DNA of 64,000 nt from Aurantiacibacter luteus (GTDB lineage Bacteria; Pseudomonadota; Alphaproteobacteria; Sphingomonadales; Sphingomonadaceae), in the NCBI RefSeq assembly GCF_001010945.1, contig NZ_LBHB01000001.1:248001-312000 (forward strand), read 5' to 3'. Below, in pieces: positions 51,443 to 61,247 of this stretch. The translations under genes and the position numbers were made by a program. Positions within the stretch are counted from its first letter, which is position 1, and every line of letters begins with the position of its first letter. The notes below the pieces were generated by a model. It did no database searches. It saw only the letters and a program-made list of their open reading frames with translations, and was not told the origin of the DNA.

Positions 51443-52825
51443 ATGCGGGAGTTGTCGGTGGAACCGATCGTAGTCATCGCAATCGTCGTCGGCGTCCTGC
51501 TCGCGCTGGGCCTGGGCTACTGGCTCGGTGGGCGGCCTGCGGCCGACTTGCTGGCGGAGCGCGGCGTCTTGCAGGACCGCGCCGCGACGCTGGAAACGGA
51601 CTTCAAGCGTGCCGTGGCGGAGTTGGGCACGGCGCAGGTCGAGCTGGCGACCCTGCGCGCCAATGCCGAGAACTTCGACAAGCAGATCGCTTCCCTGAAG
51701 GAGGCGCGAGAGGAACTGGTAACGCAGTTCCGCGCCACCGGGTCGGAAGTGCTGGGCAAGGCGCAGGAGGACTTCCTCAGGGCCGCGGGCGAGCGGTTCG
51801 GCCATGCCGAGCGGGCGAGCGAGGAAAAGCTGAAGGCGCTGCTCGAGCCGGTCGACAAGCGCCTGAAGAGTTACGAGGAGCAGGTCGGTGCGCTGGAAAA
51901 GCAGCGCGTCGACGCCTTCGGCAAGCTCCACGGCGTGATCGAGAACCTGCGGCGGGGGCAGGAGGAGGTGCGCCGCGAGGCGCAGCGGCTCGGCAATTCG
52001 CTGACTAACGCTCCCAAAGCGCGCGGGCGCTGGGGCGAGCGGGCATTGCAGAACGTGCTCGAACAGTGCGGCCTGTCGCAGCACACCGATTTCATCATGG
52101 AGCACTCGGTCGAGACCGAAGGCGGGCGGCTGCGGCCCGATGCCATCGTCCACGTGCCGGGACAGAAGAAGCTGGTGATCGACGCCAAGGTCTCATTGAA
52201 CGCCTACCAGGCCGCCTACGAGGCGGAGGACGACGACGTGCGGCGCGACCAGTTGAAGGCCCACGCCCGATCCATGCGCAACCACGTGCAGACGCTGGGC
52301 GCCAAGAGCTACCAGAGCCAGTTCGAGGAAGCGCCCGACTATGTCGTGATGTTCGTGCCCGGCGAACACTTCGTCGCCGCCGCGCTCGAAGCCGATCCCG
52401 AGCTGTGGGACTTCGCCTTCCACAACGGCGTGCTGCTGGCGACGCCCACGAACCTCGTCGCCATCGCCCGAACCGTGGCGCAGGTCTGGCGGCAGGATCA
52501 GCTCGCGTCCGAAGCTCGAGAAATCGGCCGTATGGGCGTTGAATTGCATGATCGACTGGCGACGGCTGCCCAGCATCTCAAGCGTATGGGCGGCGGGCTG
52601 GAGTCGGCGGTCAAGAATTACAACAGTTTTGTTGGCAGCTTCGAGCGCAACGTGCTGACGTCTGGCCGCCGCATGGCCGACAAGGGGCTGGAGATCGGCA
52701 AGGAAATCGACGAGGTGCCGCTGGTGGAAGGCGCACCGCGCTATGGCATGGACGATGCGCCGGAACCGGATTCGACAGCGCTCATTGAAGCGGGAAGCGA
52801 CACGGAGGAGGAAGCCGCCCGATGA
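51443..52825 (+). CDS. rmuC: DNA recombination protein RmuC
   Basis: RmuC limits rearrangements at inverted repeats in E. coli. The 460-residue protein has an N-terminal membrane anchor (8-26, VVIAIVVGVLLALGLGYWL), a long coiled coil (about 35-190) and the RmuC nuclease-like domain (about 190-380) with RGRWGERALQNVLE, LRPDAIVHVPGQKKLVIDAKVSLNAY and HFVAAALEADPELWDFAF. The DAK of IDAKVSL is like the active site of PD-(D/E)xK nucleases. It overlaps the lipoprotein gene downstream by 4 bases. Confidence 0.94.
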   Translation: MRELSVEPIVVIAIVVGVLLALGLGYWLGGRPAADLLAERGVLQDRAATLETDFKRAVAELGTAQVELATLRANAENFDKQIASLKEAREELVTQFRATGSEVLGKAQEDFLRAAGERFGHAERASEEKLKALLEPVDKRLKSYEEQVGALEKQRVDAFGKLHGVIENLRRGQEEVRREAQRLGNSLTNAPKARGRWGERALQNVLEQCGLSQHTDFIMEHSVETEGGRLRPDAIVHVPGQKKLVIDAKVSLNAYQAAYEAEDDDVRRDQLKAHARSMRNHVQTLGAKSYQSQFEEAPDYVVMFVPGEHFVAAALEADPELWDFAFHNGVLLATPTNLVAIARTVAQVWRQDQLASEAREIGRMGVELHDRLATAAQHLKRMGGGLESAVKNYNSFVGSFERNVLTSGRRMADKGLEIGKEIDEVPLVEGAPRYGMDDAPEPDSTALIEAGSDTEEEAAR

Positions 52826-53544
52826 AACGCCTGCTGACGGGCCTGGCTGCCCTTTCCCTGCTGGCGGCCTGCGACCGCAGCGACCCGCCGGTCGAGAAGA
52901 TCGAGCGCGCCGCCGAGGAACTGGTGACCGAGGCCGATCCCGCACCTGCCGCGACAGAGCCGCAGGGCCCCTTCGCCCCGCGCGACGAATGCTCCAGCCA
53001 GCCGGGCGCATCGGCCTTCCTCGCCGAATTGCGCGCAGCGGTTGAAGCGCGCGATGCCGATGCGCTGGCGGCGCTCTCGGCGGAGGACATCCAGCTCGAT
53101 TTTGGCGGCGGCGCGGGCCGCGCCCTGCTGGCCGAGCGCTTGGGCGATCCGCAATACGACCTGTGGGGCGAGCTTGAGGAAGTGCTCGCCATGGGCTGCG
53201 CCTCCGACGGGGCAGTGCTCTCTATGCCGTGGTACTGGACGCAGCCCTACAAGGTCGATGCCTTCGAGGGCGCCATCGTCACCGGCGAGAACGTCGCCGT
53301 CCACGCCGCGCCCGACGGCGCATCGCCGCGCGTGGGCGTGCTGTCGTGGAACGAGGTGACGCGGACGGGCGCCTACAATCCCGAGGCCGAGTGGGCGGCG
53401 ATCCGCTGGGACGATCCCGAAGCGGACGAGGACAGGACCGGCTTCATTCGCCAGTCCGAACTGCGCTCCATCGTCGATTACCGTATCGAGGCGGCGCGCC
53501 GGAACGACCGCTGGCGGCTGACCAGCTTCATCGCCGGGGACTGA
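52822..53544 (+). CDS. putative lipoprotein of unknown function
   Basis: The 240-residue protein has a lipobox MKRLLTGLAALSLLAAC with the modified Cys at 17, then a low-complexity Ala/Pro/Glu stretch (about 25-50). The remaining part looks like a helical domain (about 60-130, ARDADALAALSAEDIQL) followed by an SH3-like C-terminal region (about 145-235, NVAVHAAPDGASPRVGVLSWNEV). SH3-like lipoproteins often bind peptidoglycan; that is inference. It is coupled to rmuC by a 4-base overlap. Confidence 0.72.
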   Translation: MKRLLTGLAALSLLAACDRSDPPVEKIERAAEELVTEADPAPAATEPQGPFAPRDECSSQPGASAFLAELRAAVEARDADALAALSAEDIQLDFGGGAGRALLAERLGDPQYDLWGELEEVLAMGCASDGAVLSMPWYWTQPYKVDAFEGAIVTGENVAVHAAPDGASPRVGVLSWNEVTRTGAYNPEAEWAAIRWDDPEADEDRTGFIRQSELRSIVDYRIEAARRNDRWRLTSFIAGD

Positions 53545-53551
53545 TCGTCCG

Positions 53552-53998
53552 CTAGTCCGCGCGCCGGCGCAATAGGCCGACCAGCAGCAGGGCCCAGCCC
53601 TTGATCGTCAGCGCGCCCGAGCCGACCACGATGATCGAGACCGCCAGTTCTTCGGACGCGCTGGCCGAGAAGCCCCGTCCCGCTATCGGCAGCATCCTGC
53701 TCGCGCCGGTCACGGCGGCGAGGGTGAGGCCCAGCCACAGGCCGACCATTCCGCCAACCAGGCTCCAGCGTGTCGCTCGGAGCAAATGGCGATGCAGGCT
53801 GACCGCCCGCCACACGCCGCCCGCCACCATCAACGCGGTCCCGCTCTGCGCGGCCGTCAGGTGAGCGGAGAGCGCCATGCGCGGGTTGGCGAATTCCTGC
53901 ACGACTGCACCCTGGACCAAGCCGACGAGAAACAGCGCGGCACCGGCGACGAGCAGCGCCTTGTCCATTCCGTGGGGCGGCAGCGCGCTCTCAGCCAT
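53552..53998 (-). CDS. small membrane protein, hydroxylaminobenzene-mutase-like
   Basis: The 148-residue protein has four membrane segments. LFLVGLVQGAVVQEFANPRMALSAHLTAAQSGTALM and GASRMLPIAG resemble the HabA/HabB hydroxylaminobenzene mutase family and related proteins annotated as isomerases. Only family membership is claimed; most homologues have no known substrate. It starts inside the end of the upstream methyltransferase gene (8-base overlap) and converges on the lipoprotein gene. Confidence 0.55.
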   Translation of the reverse strand: MAESALPPHGMDKALLVAGAALFLVGLVQGAVVQEFANPRMALSAHLTAAQSGTALMVAGGVWRAVSLHRHLLRATRWSLVGGMVGLWLGLTLAAVTGASRMLPIAGRGFSASASEELAVSIIVVGSGALTIKGWALLLVGLLRRRAD

Positions 53999-54818
53999 CG
54001 AGGCTCGCCAGCACCTCGTAGCCCAGCACGGCCGCGGCGACCGCGGCGTTTAGGCTGTCGGCGCGCCCCTTCATCGGCATTGTCACGCGCAGGTCGCAGG
54101 CCGCCTCGTAATTCTCGGGCAGGCCGCGCGATTCGTTGCCGACCATGACGAAGCACGGGGCCGCGTAGGGCGCGCCGCGATAGGGCACGGCTTCGCGCAA
54201 GGATGCCGCCACCAGCTGGCCCCGTTCTTCATCGGGCCCGCCGCGCAACCACGGCAGGAACTCGTCCCACGATGCGCGCGCTATGCCCTGCGTGAACACC
54301 GCGCCCATGCTGGCGCGCACCGCCTCGACCGAGAAGGGATCGGCGCAGTCGTCGATCAGGATCAGCCCACCCGCGCCGATGGCGTCGCCCGTGCGCAGCA
54401 TGGTGCCGAGGTTGCCCGGATCGCGCAGGGCCTGAGCCACCAGCCAGATTGGCGCCGCAGTGCGATCCAGCGCGGCGAGCGAGGTGTCGAACTCGGCGAA
54501 CACGCCCGCCACGGCCTGCGGATTGTCCTTGCCGGTGATCTTGGAAAGGATGTCGGGGGTGGTTTCCACCACCTCGCCGCCCGCATGCTCGACCGCCGAC
54601 ACCAGCGCCCCCAGCAGCGGGTGCGGATCGCGTGTGCTCGCCATCACCAGCATCTCCGGCACGCGCCCGCTCTCCAGCGCGTCGGTCAGCAGCCGCAGGC
54701 CCTCGGCCAGGAACTTGCCCTCGCGCTTGCGATGCTTCTTGTCGCGCAGGCTTTTCAGGAACTTTACGGTGGGGTTGGAGAAGCCGGTGATTTCCCGCCG
54801 GGCGGTAGGCAAGGTCAC
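53991..54818 (-). CDS. SpoU-type RNA 2'-O-methyltransferase (TrmH/RlmB family)
   Basis: The 275-residue protein has an N-terminal L30e-like substrate-binding domain (1-105, FLKSLRDKKHRKREGKFLAEGLRLL) and a SPOUT domain (about 115-275) with all three motifs: ALRDPGNLGTMLRTGDA, CFVMVGNESRGL and MPMKGRADSLNAAVAAAVLGYE. It probably methylates a ribose in rRNA; the exact site cannot be read. GTG 54818 overlaps the HPr stop as GTGA, so a longer version is rejected. Confidence 0.88.
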   Translation of the reverse strand: MTLPTARREITGFSNPTVKFLKSLRDKKHRKREGKFLAEGLRLLTDALESGRVPEMLVMASTRDPHPLLGALVSAVEHAGGEVVETTPDILSKITGKDNPQAVAGVFAEFDTSLAALDRTAAPIWLVAQALRDPGNLGTMLRTGDAIGAGGLILIDDCADPFSVEAVRASMGAVFTQGIARASWDEFLPWLRGGPDEERGQLVAASLREAVPYRGAPYAAPCFVMVGNESRGLPENYEAACDLRVTMPMKGRADSLNAAVAAAVLGYEVLASLDG

Positions 54819-55090
54819 TCTTCGCCGAAGCCGGTCTCCACCAGCTCCACCAGTTCGGCCAGCCGCGCCTCCTGCGCCTCGCCCTCGCACGACAGGGTCA
54901 CGGTGTCGCCCTTGGCCGCGCCCAGCATCATCAGCCCGAGGATGGAGCCGCCACCGGCACAGGTGCCGTCCTTGGTCACGGTGACGCGGCAGCCGTCCAT
55001 CTCGGCGACGGTGCCCACGAATTTCGCGCTGGCCCGGGCGTGGAGCCCGCGCTTGTTGACGATCGTCACGTCCTTGCTCACCGCCCCCAT
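54815..55090 (-). CDS. HPr, phosphocarrier of the regulatory PTS
   Basis: HPr receives phosphate from EI and passes it to EIIA. The 91-residue protein has the active His17 in RGLHARAS and the HprK target Ser49 in GGSILGLMML, so it can be regulated by serine phosphorylation. No EIIB/EIIC transport subunit is visible, consistent with a regulatory role. It follows the EIIA gene by 16 bases and is coupled to the methyltransferase downstream. Confidence 0.94.
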   Translation of the reverse strand: MGAVSKDVTIVNKRGLHARASAKFVGTVAEMDGCRVTVTKDGTCAGGGSILGLMMLGAAKGDTVTLSCEGEAQEARLAELVELVETGFGEE

Positions 55091-55106
55091 GGCTTTCCCC
55101 CGAACG

Positions 55107-55511
55107 TCAGGCCGTCTGCCCGAGGAATTCGGACGCGACGGTGATGTAGTTGCGCCCCGCCTCGCGCGCAGCCTGCGCGGCGCGGTCGAGCGTCATGTCC
55201 TTGCGCGCGCCGGCAAGGCGGATCAGCATCGGCAGGTTGATGCCGGCGATCACCTCGGTACGGCCCGGCTGCAGCAGCGAGATCGCGAGGTTGGAAGGCG
55301 TGCCACCGAAAAGGTCGGTCAGCATGATCGCGCCGCGGCCGCCGTCGACCTTGGCGATGGCATCGGCGATGTCCTTGCGGCGGCGCTCCATGTCGTCGTT
55401 GGGGCCGATGCAGATGGTGGCGATGGCGGCCTGGGGGCCGACCACGTGCTCCATCGCGGCGACGAATTCCTCGGCCAGGCGACCGTGGGTGACGAGGATC
55501 AGTCCGATCAT
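55107..55511 (-). CDS. PTS EIIA component, mannose type (regulatory)
   Basis: The 134-residue EIIA of the mannose family carries phosphate on His9 in LVTHGRLAEEF. The dimer core includes AIMLTDLFGGTPSNLA and ITVASEFLG. In alphaproteobacteria it belongs to an incomplete PTS that senses metabolic state rather than importing sugar. It lies 55 bases behind rapZ. Confidence 0.93.
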   Translation of the reverse strand: MIGLILVTHGRLAEEFVAAMEHVVGPQAAIATICIGPNDDMERRRKDIADAIAKVDGGRGAIMLTDLFGGTPSNLAISLLQPGRTEVIAGINLPMLIRLAGARKDMTLDRAAQAAREAGRNYITVASEFLGQTA

Positions 55512-55566
55512 GTGCGAAGTGAACTCTTGATGCGCCCTTTGGATGGACCGGAATGCGGGTTTCTCG

Positions 55567-56472
55567 TCACGGATGCTGCGTGCCTTCGACCAGTTCCGCC
55601 GCGCGCGATCCCAGATTGCGGTGCAGGACCGTGGGCGAAAAGCCGCCTTCGCGCAAGGCCTTCGCCATCTTCTCGGCGGTATAGACGCTGCGATGCCTGC
55701 CGCCGGTACAGCCGAACGCGATGTTGACGTAGGTCTTGCCCTGCTCGGCGTAGCGCGGGAGCAGTTCGAGCAGCAGGGCGCGGATCTTGTCGAAGCTGCT
55801 GGCGAAGACGGCGCTGCGCTCGATGAAGTCGCCCACGGCCTCGTCGAGCCCGGTCTGCTCCTTCAAGCCCGGCTCCCAGTGCGGGTTGTCGAGGAAACGC
55901 ATGTCGAAAACCAGGTCGGCACCCGGCGGCGTGCCGCGGGAAAAGCCGAAGCTGGAGACGGTGACCGTCATCTCCTTCGGCGCGTCCTGGGCGAACTGGT
56001 CGCGGATGGTCTGCTTAAGGTCGTTGACGCTGAAATCGGTGGTGTCGATCAGCACGTCGGCCCAGCGCCTGAGCGGGCTCAGCAGCTCGCGCTCGGCGGC
56101 GATGCCGCTCGATACGGGCAGGTCCTGCGCCAGGAAATGCCGCCGTCGGGTCTCGTTGAAGCGGCGCTCCAGCTCGTGCCCGGCGCAGTCGAGGAACAGC
56201 GTGGTGACCGACAGATTGCGATCGTCGGACCAGCGGCGGACCTGCTCGATCACCTCGCCCGGCAGGAAGCCGCGGGTGCGGCAGTCGAAGCCGATGGCGA
56301 GCGAATAGCCATCGTCCTGGTTCACCATCCGGTCGAGCAGGCGGACGGGGAAGTTGTCGATGGCTTCCCAGCCCAGGTCCTCCAGCTCGCGCAGCGCCGT
56401 GCTCTTGCCCGCGCCGAGCATGCCGGTGACCAGCAGCAGGCGCTGGCGGGTATCGGGTCGATCCTCTCCCAT
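55567..56472 (-). CDS. rapZ: RNase adapter protein RapZ
   Basis: RapZ homologues bind nucleotides and, in enteric bacteria, target the GlmZ sRNA for RNase E. The 301-residue protein has Walker A GMLGAGKST (17-25), the conserved NPHWEPGLKEQTGLD and the C-terminal IAFGCTGGRHRSVYTAEKMA. The enteric role need not hold here. ATG 56472 (MGEDRPDT) fits the family length. It lies 46 bases behind hprK. Confidence 0.94.
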   Translation of the reverse strand: MGEDRPDTRQRLLLVTGMLGAGKSTALRELEDLGWEAIDNFPVRLLDRMVNQDDGYSLAIGFDCRTRGFLPGEVIEQVRRWSDDRNLSVTTLFLDCAGHELERRFNETRRRHFLAQDLPVSSGIAAERELLSPLRRWADVLIDTTDFSVNDLKQTIRDQFAQDAPKEMTVTVSSFGFSRGTPPGADLVFDMRFLDNPHWEPGLKEQTGLDEAVGDFIERSAVFASSFDKIRALLLELLPRYAEQGKTYVNIAFGCTGGRHRSVYTAEKMAKALREGGFSPTVLHRNLGSRAAELVEGTQHP

Positions 56473-56518
56473 CGCCGGCGGGTCTGCGCGCTTCGCTAAC
56501 AAAAGTGAAGAGCCCGCA

Positions 56519-56950
56519 TCAGCCCAGCCCGTGGATTTCGAGCGCGGCCTCGGCCCGCAGCGCCAGGACCGGGCTGTCGGGATAGAGCGCGACCTGCGGC
56601 ACGGCCTGGCCCAGCAGCATGGCCTGCCCGGCACCCAGCGGCAGGCGTTCGGCATCGGGGGTAAGCGCGATGACGATGGCGACGGGGGCGCTGGTCACCG
56701 GCACCTCGAGCAGGCCGACGTTGCGGATCTCGATGAGGCCAGCGGTATGCTCGGGCGGGTGCGCGATCACGCGGCCGTCGACGAGTTCGAGCGCGACCCC
56801 ATCATCGCCCACAAGCTCGCCGCCGCGATCGAGGAGGGCAAGCGCGAGGCTGGACTTGCCGCTGCCCGGCTCGCCGGTGATCAGCACGCCGCGCCCGCGC
56901 ATCGCCACGCAGCTGACGTTCGCCATCGGGGTTCTCTCCTCGTCGCTCAT
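56519..56950 (-). CDS. hprK: HPr kinase/phosphorylase, short alphaproteobacterial form
   Basis: HprK phosphorylates HPr on serine using ATP. The 143-residue protein is only the catalytic core: Walker A GEPGSGKSS (26-34) and GDD (48-50), with the C-terminal ALYPDSPVLALRAEAALEIHGLG. It lacks the N-terminal domain of Firmicutes HprK (about 310 residues), as expected for this lineage. ATG 56950 overlaps the chvG stop as ATGA. Confidence 0.93.
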   Translation of the reverse strand: MSDEERTPMANVSCVAMRGRGVLITGEPGSGKSSLALALLDRGGELVGDDGVALELVDGRVIAHPPEHTAGLIEIRNVGLLEVPVTSAPVAIVIALTPDAERLPLGAGQAMLLGQAVPQVALYPDSPVLALRAEAALEIHGLG

Positions 56951-58506
56951 GCCGCGGGCAGGTCCAGCACCAGGCACGCACCGCCCAGATCGCAGGCCGC
57001 ATCGTCGGCGACGAACAGCGCGCCCTCGTGCGCCTCGGCGATGGTGCGGCCGATGGCGAGGCCGAGGCCGGAGTGGTTGCCGAAATCCTCGCCCTCCGGC
57101 CGGTGCGAGTGGAAGCGGCGGAAGACCTTTTCGCGCTCGTCGGGCGGGATGCCGGGCCCCTCGTCGTTGACGCTCGCCTGTACGCGCCCGTCGACGCGGA
57201 CGATGTCGACCACGATGCGTCCGCCCTCGGGCGAAAAGGATACGGCGTTGTCGAGCAGGTTCTCGGCCACCCGTTCCAGCCGGATCGGCACACCCATGAC
57301 CGCGGCAGGGCCGGCCCCGCGCACGACCTCGATGCGGCAGCCGCGCGTTTCTCCGCGGCTTTCCTTGCGCGCGACGACGTTGGAAAACAGGTCGGCAAGG
57401 TCGACGCGCTCGAAGGTGGCGCGGCTCAGCTCGGCGTCGATGCGGCTGGCCTCGGAGATTTCGCTCACCAGCCGGTCGATCCGGCGCACGTCGTGGGCGG
57501 CGACGTCAACCAGCTGCGCGCGAAGGTCCGGATCGGTGACCTTGGCCAGCGATTCGGTCGCGCTGCGCAGGGACGCGAGCGGGTTCTTGATCTCGTGCGC
57601 CACATCGGCGGCAAAGGTCTCGACCGCGTCGATGCGGTGTCGCAAGGTCGCCGTCATGTCGGAAACCGCGCGCGCCAGCAGGCCGATCTCGTCGCCGCGC
57701 GTGTCCATGCGCGGCACCTCGACCTCGCGCTCACGCCCCTGCCGCACGCGCTGGGTGGCGCTGACCAGCCGCCGCAGCGGCTCGATGATCGTGCTGGCGA
57801 GATAGAGCGAGAGGATGGTCGAGACGAGCAGCGCGAGCAGGATGATCGTCATCAGGCTGGACCGCGCCGCGCGCACGGCAGCGGTGATGTCGGCGGCGTT
57901 GCGCGTCGTCAGCAGGCTGGCGCCGTTCACGCCCACGGGCGCGGCGGCGTTGATGACCGGGGTGCCGTCGGGCGCGCGGCGCAGCTCGATCTGGCTGAGG
58001 CCCTGCTGGCGTACGCGCGCCAGTTCCGGCCACAGGTCGGCCTCGGTGCCGGCCGGTTCCTCGTAGGGCGGGGGGGAGGGCGCGCCGACGACGGCGTTCA
58101 CTGCGCTGTCGGTCCAGCGGGCGACGTCCTCGATGAAGGGTTCGGCCACCGGATCGTCGAACACGAAGCTGGGCTGGTCGAGCACGAAGCTGTCGGCGGC
58201 CAGGGCGCCGGTCGCATCGTACATCCTGAGGCGCATCCGCTGTTCCTTGCCGATCTGCACCAGCAGCGCGTTCTGCCGCTCCGGCGTCGCGCCCGCCAGC
58301 GCCTCGGCAGTGATCTGCGCCTCGATCCGCGCCAGCTTGAAGCGCTCGTCGAGCAGCTGGCGGCGGTAGGAATCGAGGAAGAACAGGCTGCCCGCCAGCA
58401 CCAGCAGCGGGATCAGGTTGACCGCCAGGATCCGCTTCGTGAGCGAGGTTCCGATGGGAAAGGCCAGCCGTTCGAGGCGACTGGCGCTCGCCGCCTCCTC
58501 AGCCAT
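56947..58506 (-). CDS. chvG: sensor histidine kinase ChvG (ExoS type)
   Basis: ChvG senses acidity or envelope stress and phosphorylates ChvI. The 519-residue protein has two membrane segments (about 26-46 and 215-240) around a periplasmic sensor domain, a HAMP-type linker, the H-box [16 protein letters not shown] (His near 302) and an ATP-binding domain with [14 protein letters not shown] and [14 protein letters not shown]. It overlaps chvI upstream by 8 bases and hprK downstream by 4. Confidence 0.93.
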   Translation of the reverse strand: MAEEAASASRLERLAFPIGTSLTKRILAVNLIPLLVLAGSLFFLDSYRRQLLDERFKLARIEAQITAEALAGATPERQNALLVQIGKEQRMRLRMYDATGALAADSFVLDQPSFVFDDPVAEPFIEDVARWTDSAVNAVVGAPSPPPYEEPAGTEADLWPELARVRQQGLSQIELRRAPDGTPVINAAAPVGVNGASLLTTRNAADITAAVRAARSSLMTIILLALLVSTILSLYLASTIIEPLRRLVSATQRVRQGREREVEVPRMDTRGDEIGLLARAVSDMTATLRHRIDAVETFAADVAHEIKNPLASLRSATESLAKVTDPDLRAQLVDVAAHDVRRIDRLVSEISEASRIDAELSRATFERVDLADLFSNVVARKESRGETRGCRIEVVRGAGPAAVMGVPIRLERVAENLLDNAVSFSPEGGRIVVDIVRVDGRVQASVNDEGPGIPPDEREKVFRRFHSHRPEGEDFGNHSGLGLAIGRTIAEAHEGALFVADDAACDLGGACLVLDLPAA

Positions 58507-59266
58507 CGGAGAAGCTGTAGCCGGCGCCGTAGAGCGTTTCGATGGCGCCGAACTCCGGGTCGACCGAGCGGAACTTGCGGCGCAGGCGCTTGATGTGCGA
58601 ATCGACGGTGCGATCGTCCACGAACACGTCGTCGGGGTAGGCCGCGTCCATCAGCTGGTTGCGGCTCTTGATCACGCCGGGGCGTTGGGCAAGCGCCTCG
58701 AGCAGCAGGAATTCTGTCACCGTGAGGCTGACGGGCTGGCCGTCCCAGGTCACCTTGTGCCGCGCCGGGTCCATCGCGAGCCGCCCGCGATTGAGCGCGG
58801 CGCTGGCCGAGCCGGGCTGGGGCGGGGCGGCGTCCTCGTTCGCCTCCAGCGGCGCGGCGCGGCGCAGGATCGCGCGGATGCGGGCGAGCAGCAGGCGCTG
58901 GCTGAACGGCTTGGCGATGTAATCGTCCGCCCCCATCGCCAGGCCCACTTCCTCGTCCGCCTCCTGGTCCTTGCTGGTGAGGAAAATGACCGGCAGATCA
59001 GAGGTTTCCCGCAGCTTGCGTAGCAGCTCCAGCCCGTCCATGCGCGGCATCTTGATGTCGAACACGGCGAGGTCGGGCGGGTTCTGCCGCAGCGCGGCGA
59101 GCGCCGCCTCGCCGTCGGAATAGACGCGCGTGGCATAGCCTTCGGCCTGCAGCGCGATGGAGAGGGTGGTCAGGATGTTGCGGTCGTCGTCGACCAGCGC
59201 GATGACCCGCTGGCTGTCGCCCGCCGGCGAATCGCCGGTGGCGGAAATGTCGCTGTCCCCTGTCAT
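58499..59266 (-). CDS. chvI: response regulator ChvI, OmpR family
   Basis: The 255-residue protein has a receiver domain with phospho-acceptor D70 in [14 protein letters not shown] and a C-terminal winged-helix DNA-binding domain ([41 protein letters not shown]). It is longer than usual at the N-terminus by an about 18-residue acidic tail ([16 protein letters not shown]). ATG 59266 is preferred over an upstream ATG. It heads chvI-chvG-hprK-rapZ-EIIA-HPr. Confidence 0.94.
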   Translation of the reverse strand: MTGDSDISATGDSPAGDSQRVIALVDDDRNILTTLSIALQAEGYATRVYSDGEAALAALRQNPPDLAVFDIKMPRMDGLELLRKLRETSDLPVIFLTSKDQEADEEVGLAMGADDYIAKPFSQRLLLARIRAILRRAAPLEANEDAAPPQPGSASAALNRGRLAMDPARHKVTWDGQPVSLTVTEFLLLEALAQRPGVIKSRNQLMDAAYPDDVFVDDRTVDSHIKRLRRKFRSVDPEFGAIETLYGAGYSFSDG

Positions 59267-59420
59267 CGTATCTGCCGTCGCCGCCTTTCGTGTTGCCACG
59301 GCCCTAACTTTTCGCAGGCGCATGGGCAACTTTGCCGTGCCACCTGCCGCATAAAAGCGGCTGCCGGGCGATGTGAACGATCACAATGGCTTGAAGGGTC
59401 GCCGCCTGCCCTTGTGCCGT

Positions 59421-59449
59421 TTGACGCAGGCGAAACAGCCTCCTATGCG
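59421..59449 (+). promoter_or_regulatory. candidate pckA promoter
   Basis: TTGACG (59421-59426) and TATGCG (59444-59449) are separated by 17 bases, a good alphaproteobacterial sigma-70 promoter (5 of 6 in the first box). The start of transcription would lie near 59456, giving a leader of about 60 bases that contains the AAAGGG/CCCTTT hairpin at 59458-59481. The rest of the 250-base gap 59267-59516 holds the chvI promoter side, with no clear boxes. Confidence 0.5.
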
Positions 59450-59516
59450 CGGGCCGGAAAGGGCGCTGAGGAGAGCCCCTTTCTCCGACATTTCAAGATC
59501 TATGAGGAGCATGATC

Positions 59517-61127
59517 TTGCCGCACGATCTTTCCGTCTCGCTGTCCGCGCAGGGCTTCGAGACCGCCGCCACCATTCACCCCAACCTCGGCACCGCCGCT
59601 CTGGTGGAGGAAGCCGTCCAGCGCGGCGAGGGCCGCCTGACGAAGGACGGCGCGCTGCTGGTGGACACCGGCAAGTTCACCGGCCGCAGCGTGAAGGACA
59701 AGTTCGTGGTGCGCGACGCCACGACCGAGGACACCATCAACTGGGGCGCGATCAACCAGCCGATGACGCCCGAGCACTGGCAGGTGCTGAAGGCCGACTT
59801 CCTCGCCGAGCTGAAAGGCAAGGACGAGCTGTTCGTTGCCGACCTGTTCGGCGGCAGCCAGCCCGAATACCGCGTCAACGTTCGCGTGGTGAACCAGCTC
59901 GCCTGGCACAACCTGTTCATCCGCACCCTGCTCGTCCGTCCGACGGCCGAGGAGCTGGACAGCTTCGAGCCCGAATACACGATCATCAACCTGCCCAGCT
60001 TCAAGGCCGACCCCGAGCGGCACGGCTGCCGCAGCGACACGGTGATCGCGGTCAACCTGACCGAGAAGCTGATCCTGATCGGCAACACCGAATACTCCGG
60101 CGAGATGAAGAAGGGCGTGTTCGGCCTGCTCAACTACCTGTTGCCGGCGGAAGGCGTGATGCCGATGCACTGCTCGGCGAACATCGGGCCGGACGGCAAG
60201 AGCGCGATCTTCTTCGGCCTCTCGGGCACCGGCAAGACGACGCTCTCCGCCGACGCCAGCCGCACGCTGATCGGCGACGATGAGCACGGCTGGTCGGACC
60301 AGGCGATCTTCAACTTCGAAGGCGGCTGCTACGCCAAGATGATCAACCTCTCGGCCGAGGGCGAGCCGGAGATCTACGCGACGACCAGGATGTTCGGCAC
60401 GATCCTCGAGAACGTGACGATGGACGAGGATACGCGCGAGCTCGACTTCACCGACGACAGCAAGACCGAGAACACCCGCGGCGCCTATCCCATCGAGTTC
60501 ATCCCGAACACCAGCGAGAAGAACCTCGGCCCGCCGCCGTCGAACGTGATCTTCCTCACCGCCGATGCCTTCGGCGTGCTGCCCCCGATCGCGCGGCTGA
60601 CGCCCGACCAGGCGATGTATCACTTCCTCTCGGGCTACACCGCCAAGGTGGCGGGCACCGAGATCGGCGTGACCGAGCCGACCGCCACGTTCAGCACCTG
60701 CTTCGGCGCTGCCTTCATGCCGCGCCATCCCAGCGTCTACGGCAATCTGCTCAAGAAGCGCATCGCCGAGGGCGGGGCGACCTGCTGGCTGGTGAACACT
60801 GGCTGGACGGGCGGCAAGTACGGCGTGGGCAAGCGGATGCCGATCAAGGCGACCCGCGCGCTGCTCAACGCCGCGCTCGACGGCGATCTCGACGGCGTCG
60901 AGTTCCGCAAGGATCCGAACTTCGGCTTCGACGTGCCCGTCAGCGTTCCGGCGCTGGAAGCGCAGGGCATCGACCAGACTATCCTCGACCCGCGCAGCAC
61001 CTGGACGGACAAGGACGAATACGATGCCACCGCGCACAAGCTGGTGGAACTGTTCGTCGAGAACTTCCGCCAGTTTGCCGAGCACGTCGACGAAGGCGTG
61101 CGCCAGGCCGCTCCGCAGGCTGCCTGA
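59517..61127 (+). CDS. pckA: phosphoenolpyruvate carboxykinase (ATP)
   Basis: PckA makes phosphoenolpyruvate from oxaloacetate and ATP, the entry to gluconeogenesis. The 536-residue protein has the oxaloacetate-binding HCSANIG, Walker [10 protein letters not shown] (about 234-242) and the conserved [13 protein letters not shown] near the end. TTG 59517 is chosen because AGGAG (59505-59509) is 7 bases upstream; ATG 59511 and ATG 59502 are in frame but too close to or before that site. It is divergent from chvI, as in rhizobia, where ChvI influences pckA. Confidence 0.96.
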   Translation: MPHDLSVSLSAQGFETAATIHPNLGTAALVEEAVQRGEGRLTKDGALLVDTGKFTGRSVKDKFVVRDATTEDTINWGAINQPMTPEHWQVLKADFLAELKGKDELFVADLFGGSQPEYRVNVRVVNQLAWHNLFIRTLLVRPTAEELDSFEPEYTIINLPSFKADPERHGCRSDTVIAVNLTEKLILIGNTEYSGEMKKGVFGLLNYLLPAEGVMPMHCSANIGPDGKSAIFFGLSGTGKTTLSADASRTLIGDDEHGWSDQAIFNFEGGCYAKMINLSAEGEPEIYATTRMFGTILENVTMDEDTRELDFTDDSKTENTRGAYPIEFIPNTSEKNLGPPPSNVIFLTADAFGVLPPIARLTPDQAMYHFLSGYTAKVAGTEIGVTEPTATFSTCFGAAFMPRHPSVYGNLLKKRIAEGGATCWLVNTGWTGGKYGVGKRMPIKATRALLNAALDGDLDGVEFRKDPNFGFDVPVSVPALEAQGIDQTILDPRSTWTDKDEYDATAHKLVELFVENFRQFAEHVDEGVRQAAPQAA

Positions 61128-61159
61128 CGCGCAGGCGAAATTCCCGGTTGGAGAGGAGA

Positions 61160-61188
61160 GCCCCGCCCGGTTTCGGCCGGAGCGGGGC
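61160..61188 (+). terminator. hairpin after pckA
   Basis: GCCCCGC-CCGG pairs with CCGG-A-GCGGGGC (one bulged A) around loop TTTCGG. It begins 33 bases past the pckA stop. No T-run follows, so termination efficiency is uncertain. Confidence 0.55.
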
Positions 61189-61247
61189 CTATTCCCGGGT
61201 CTTGTGCGTTGGAAAGGCTGACCCATCCAGCAACCGGAGATTTCGCC

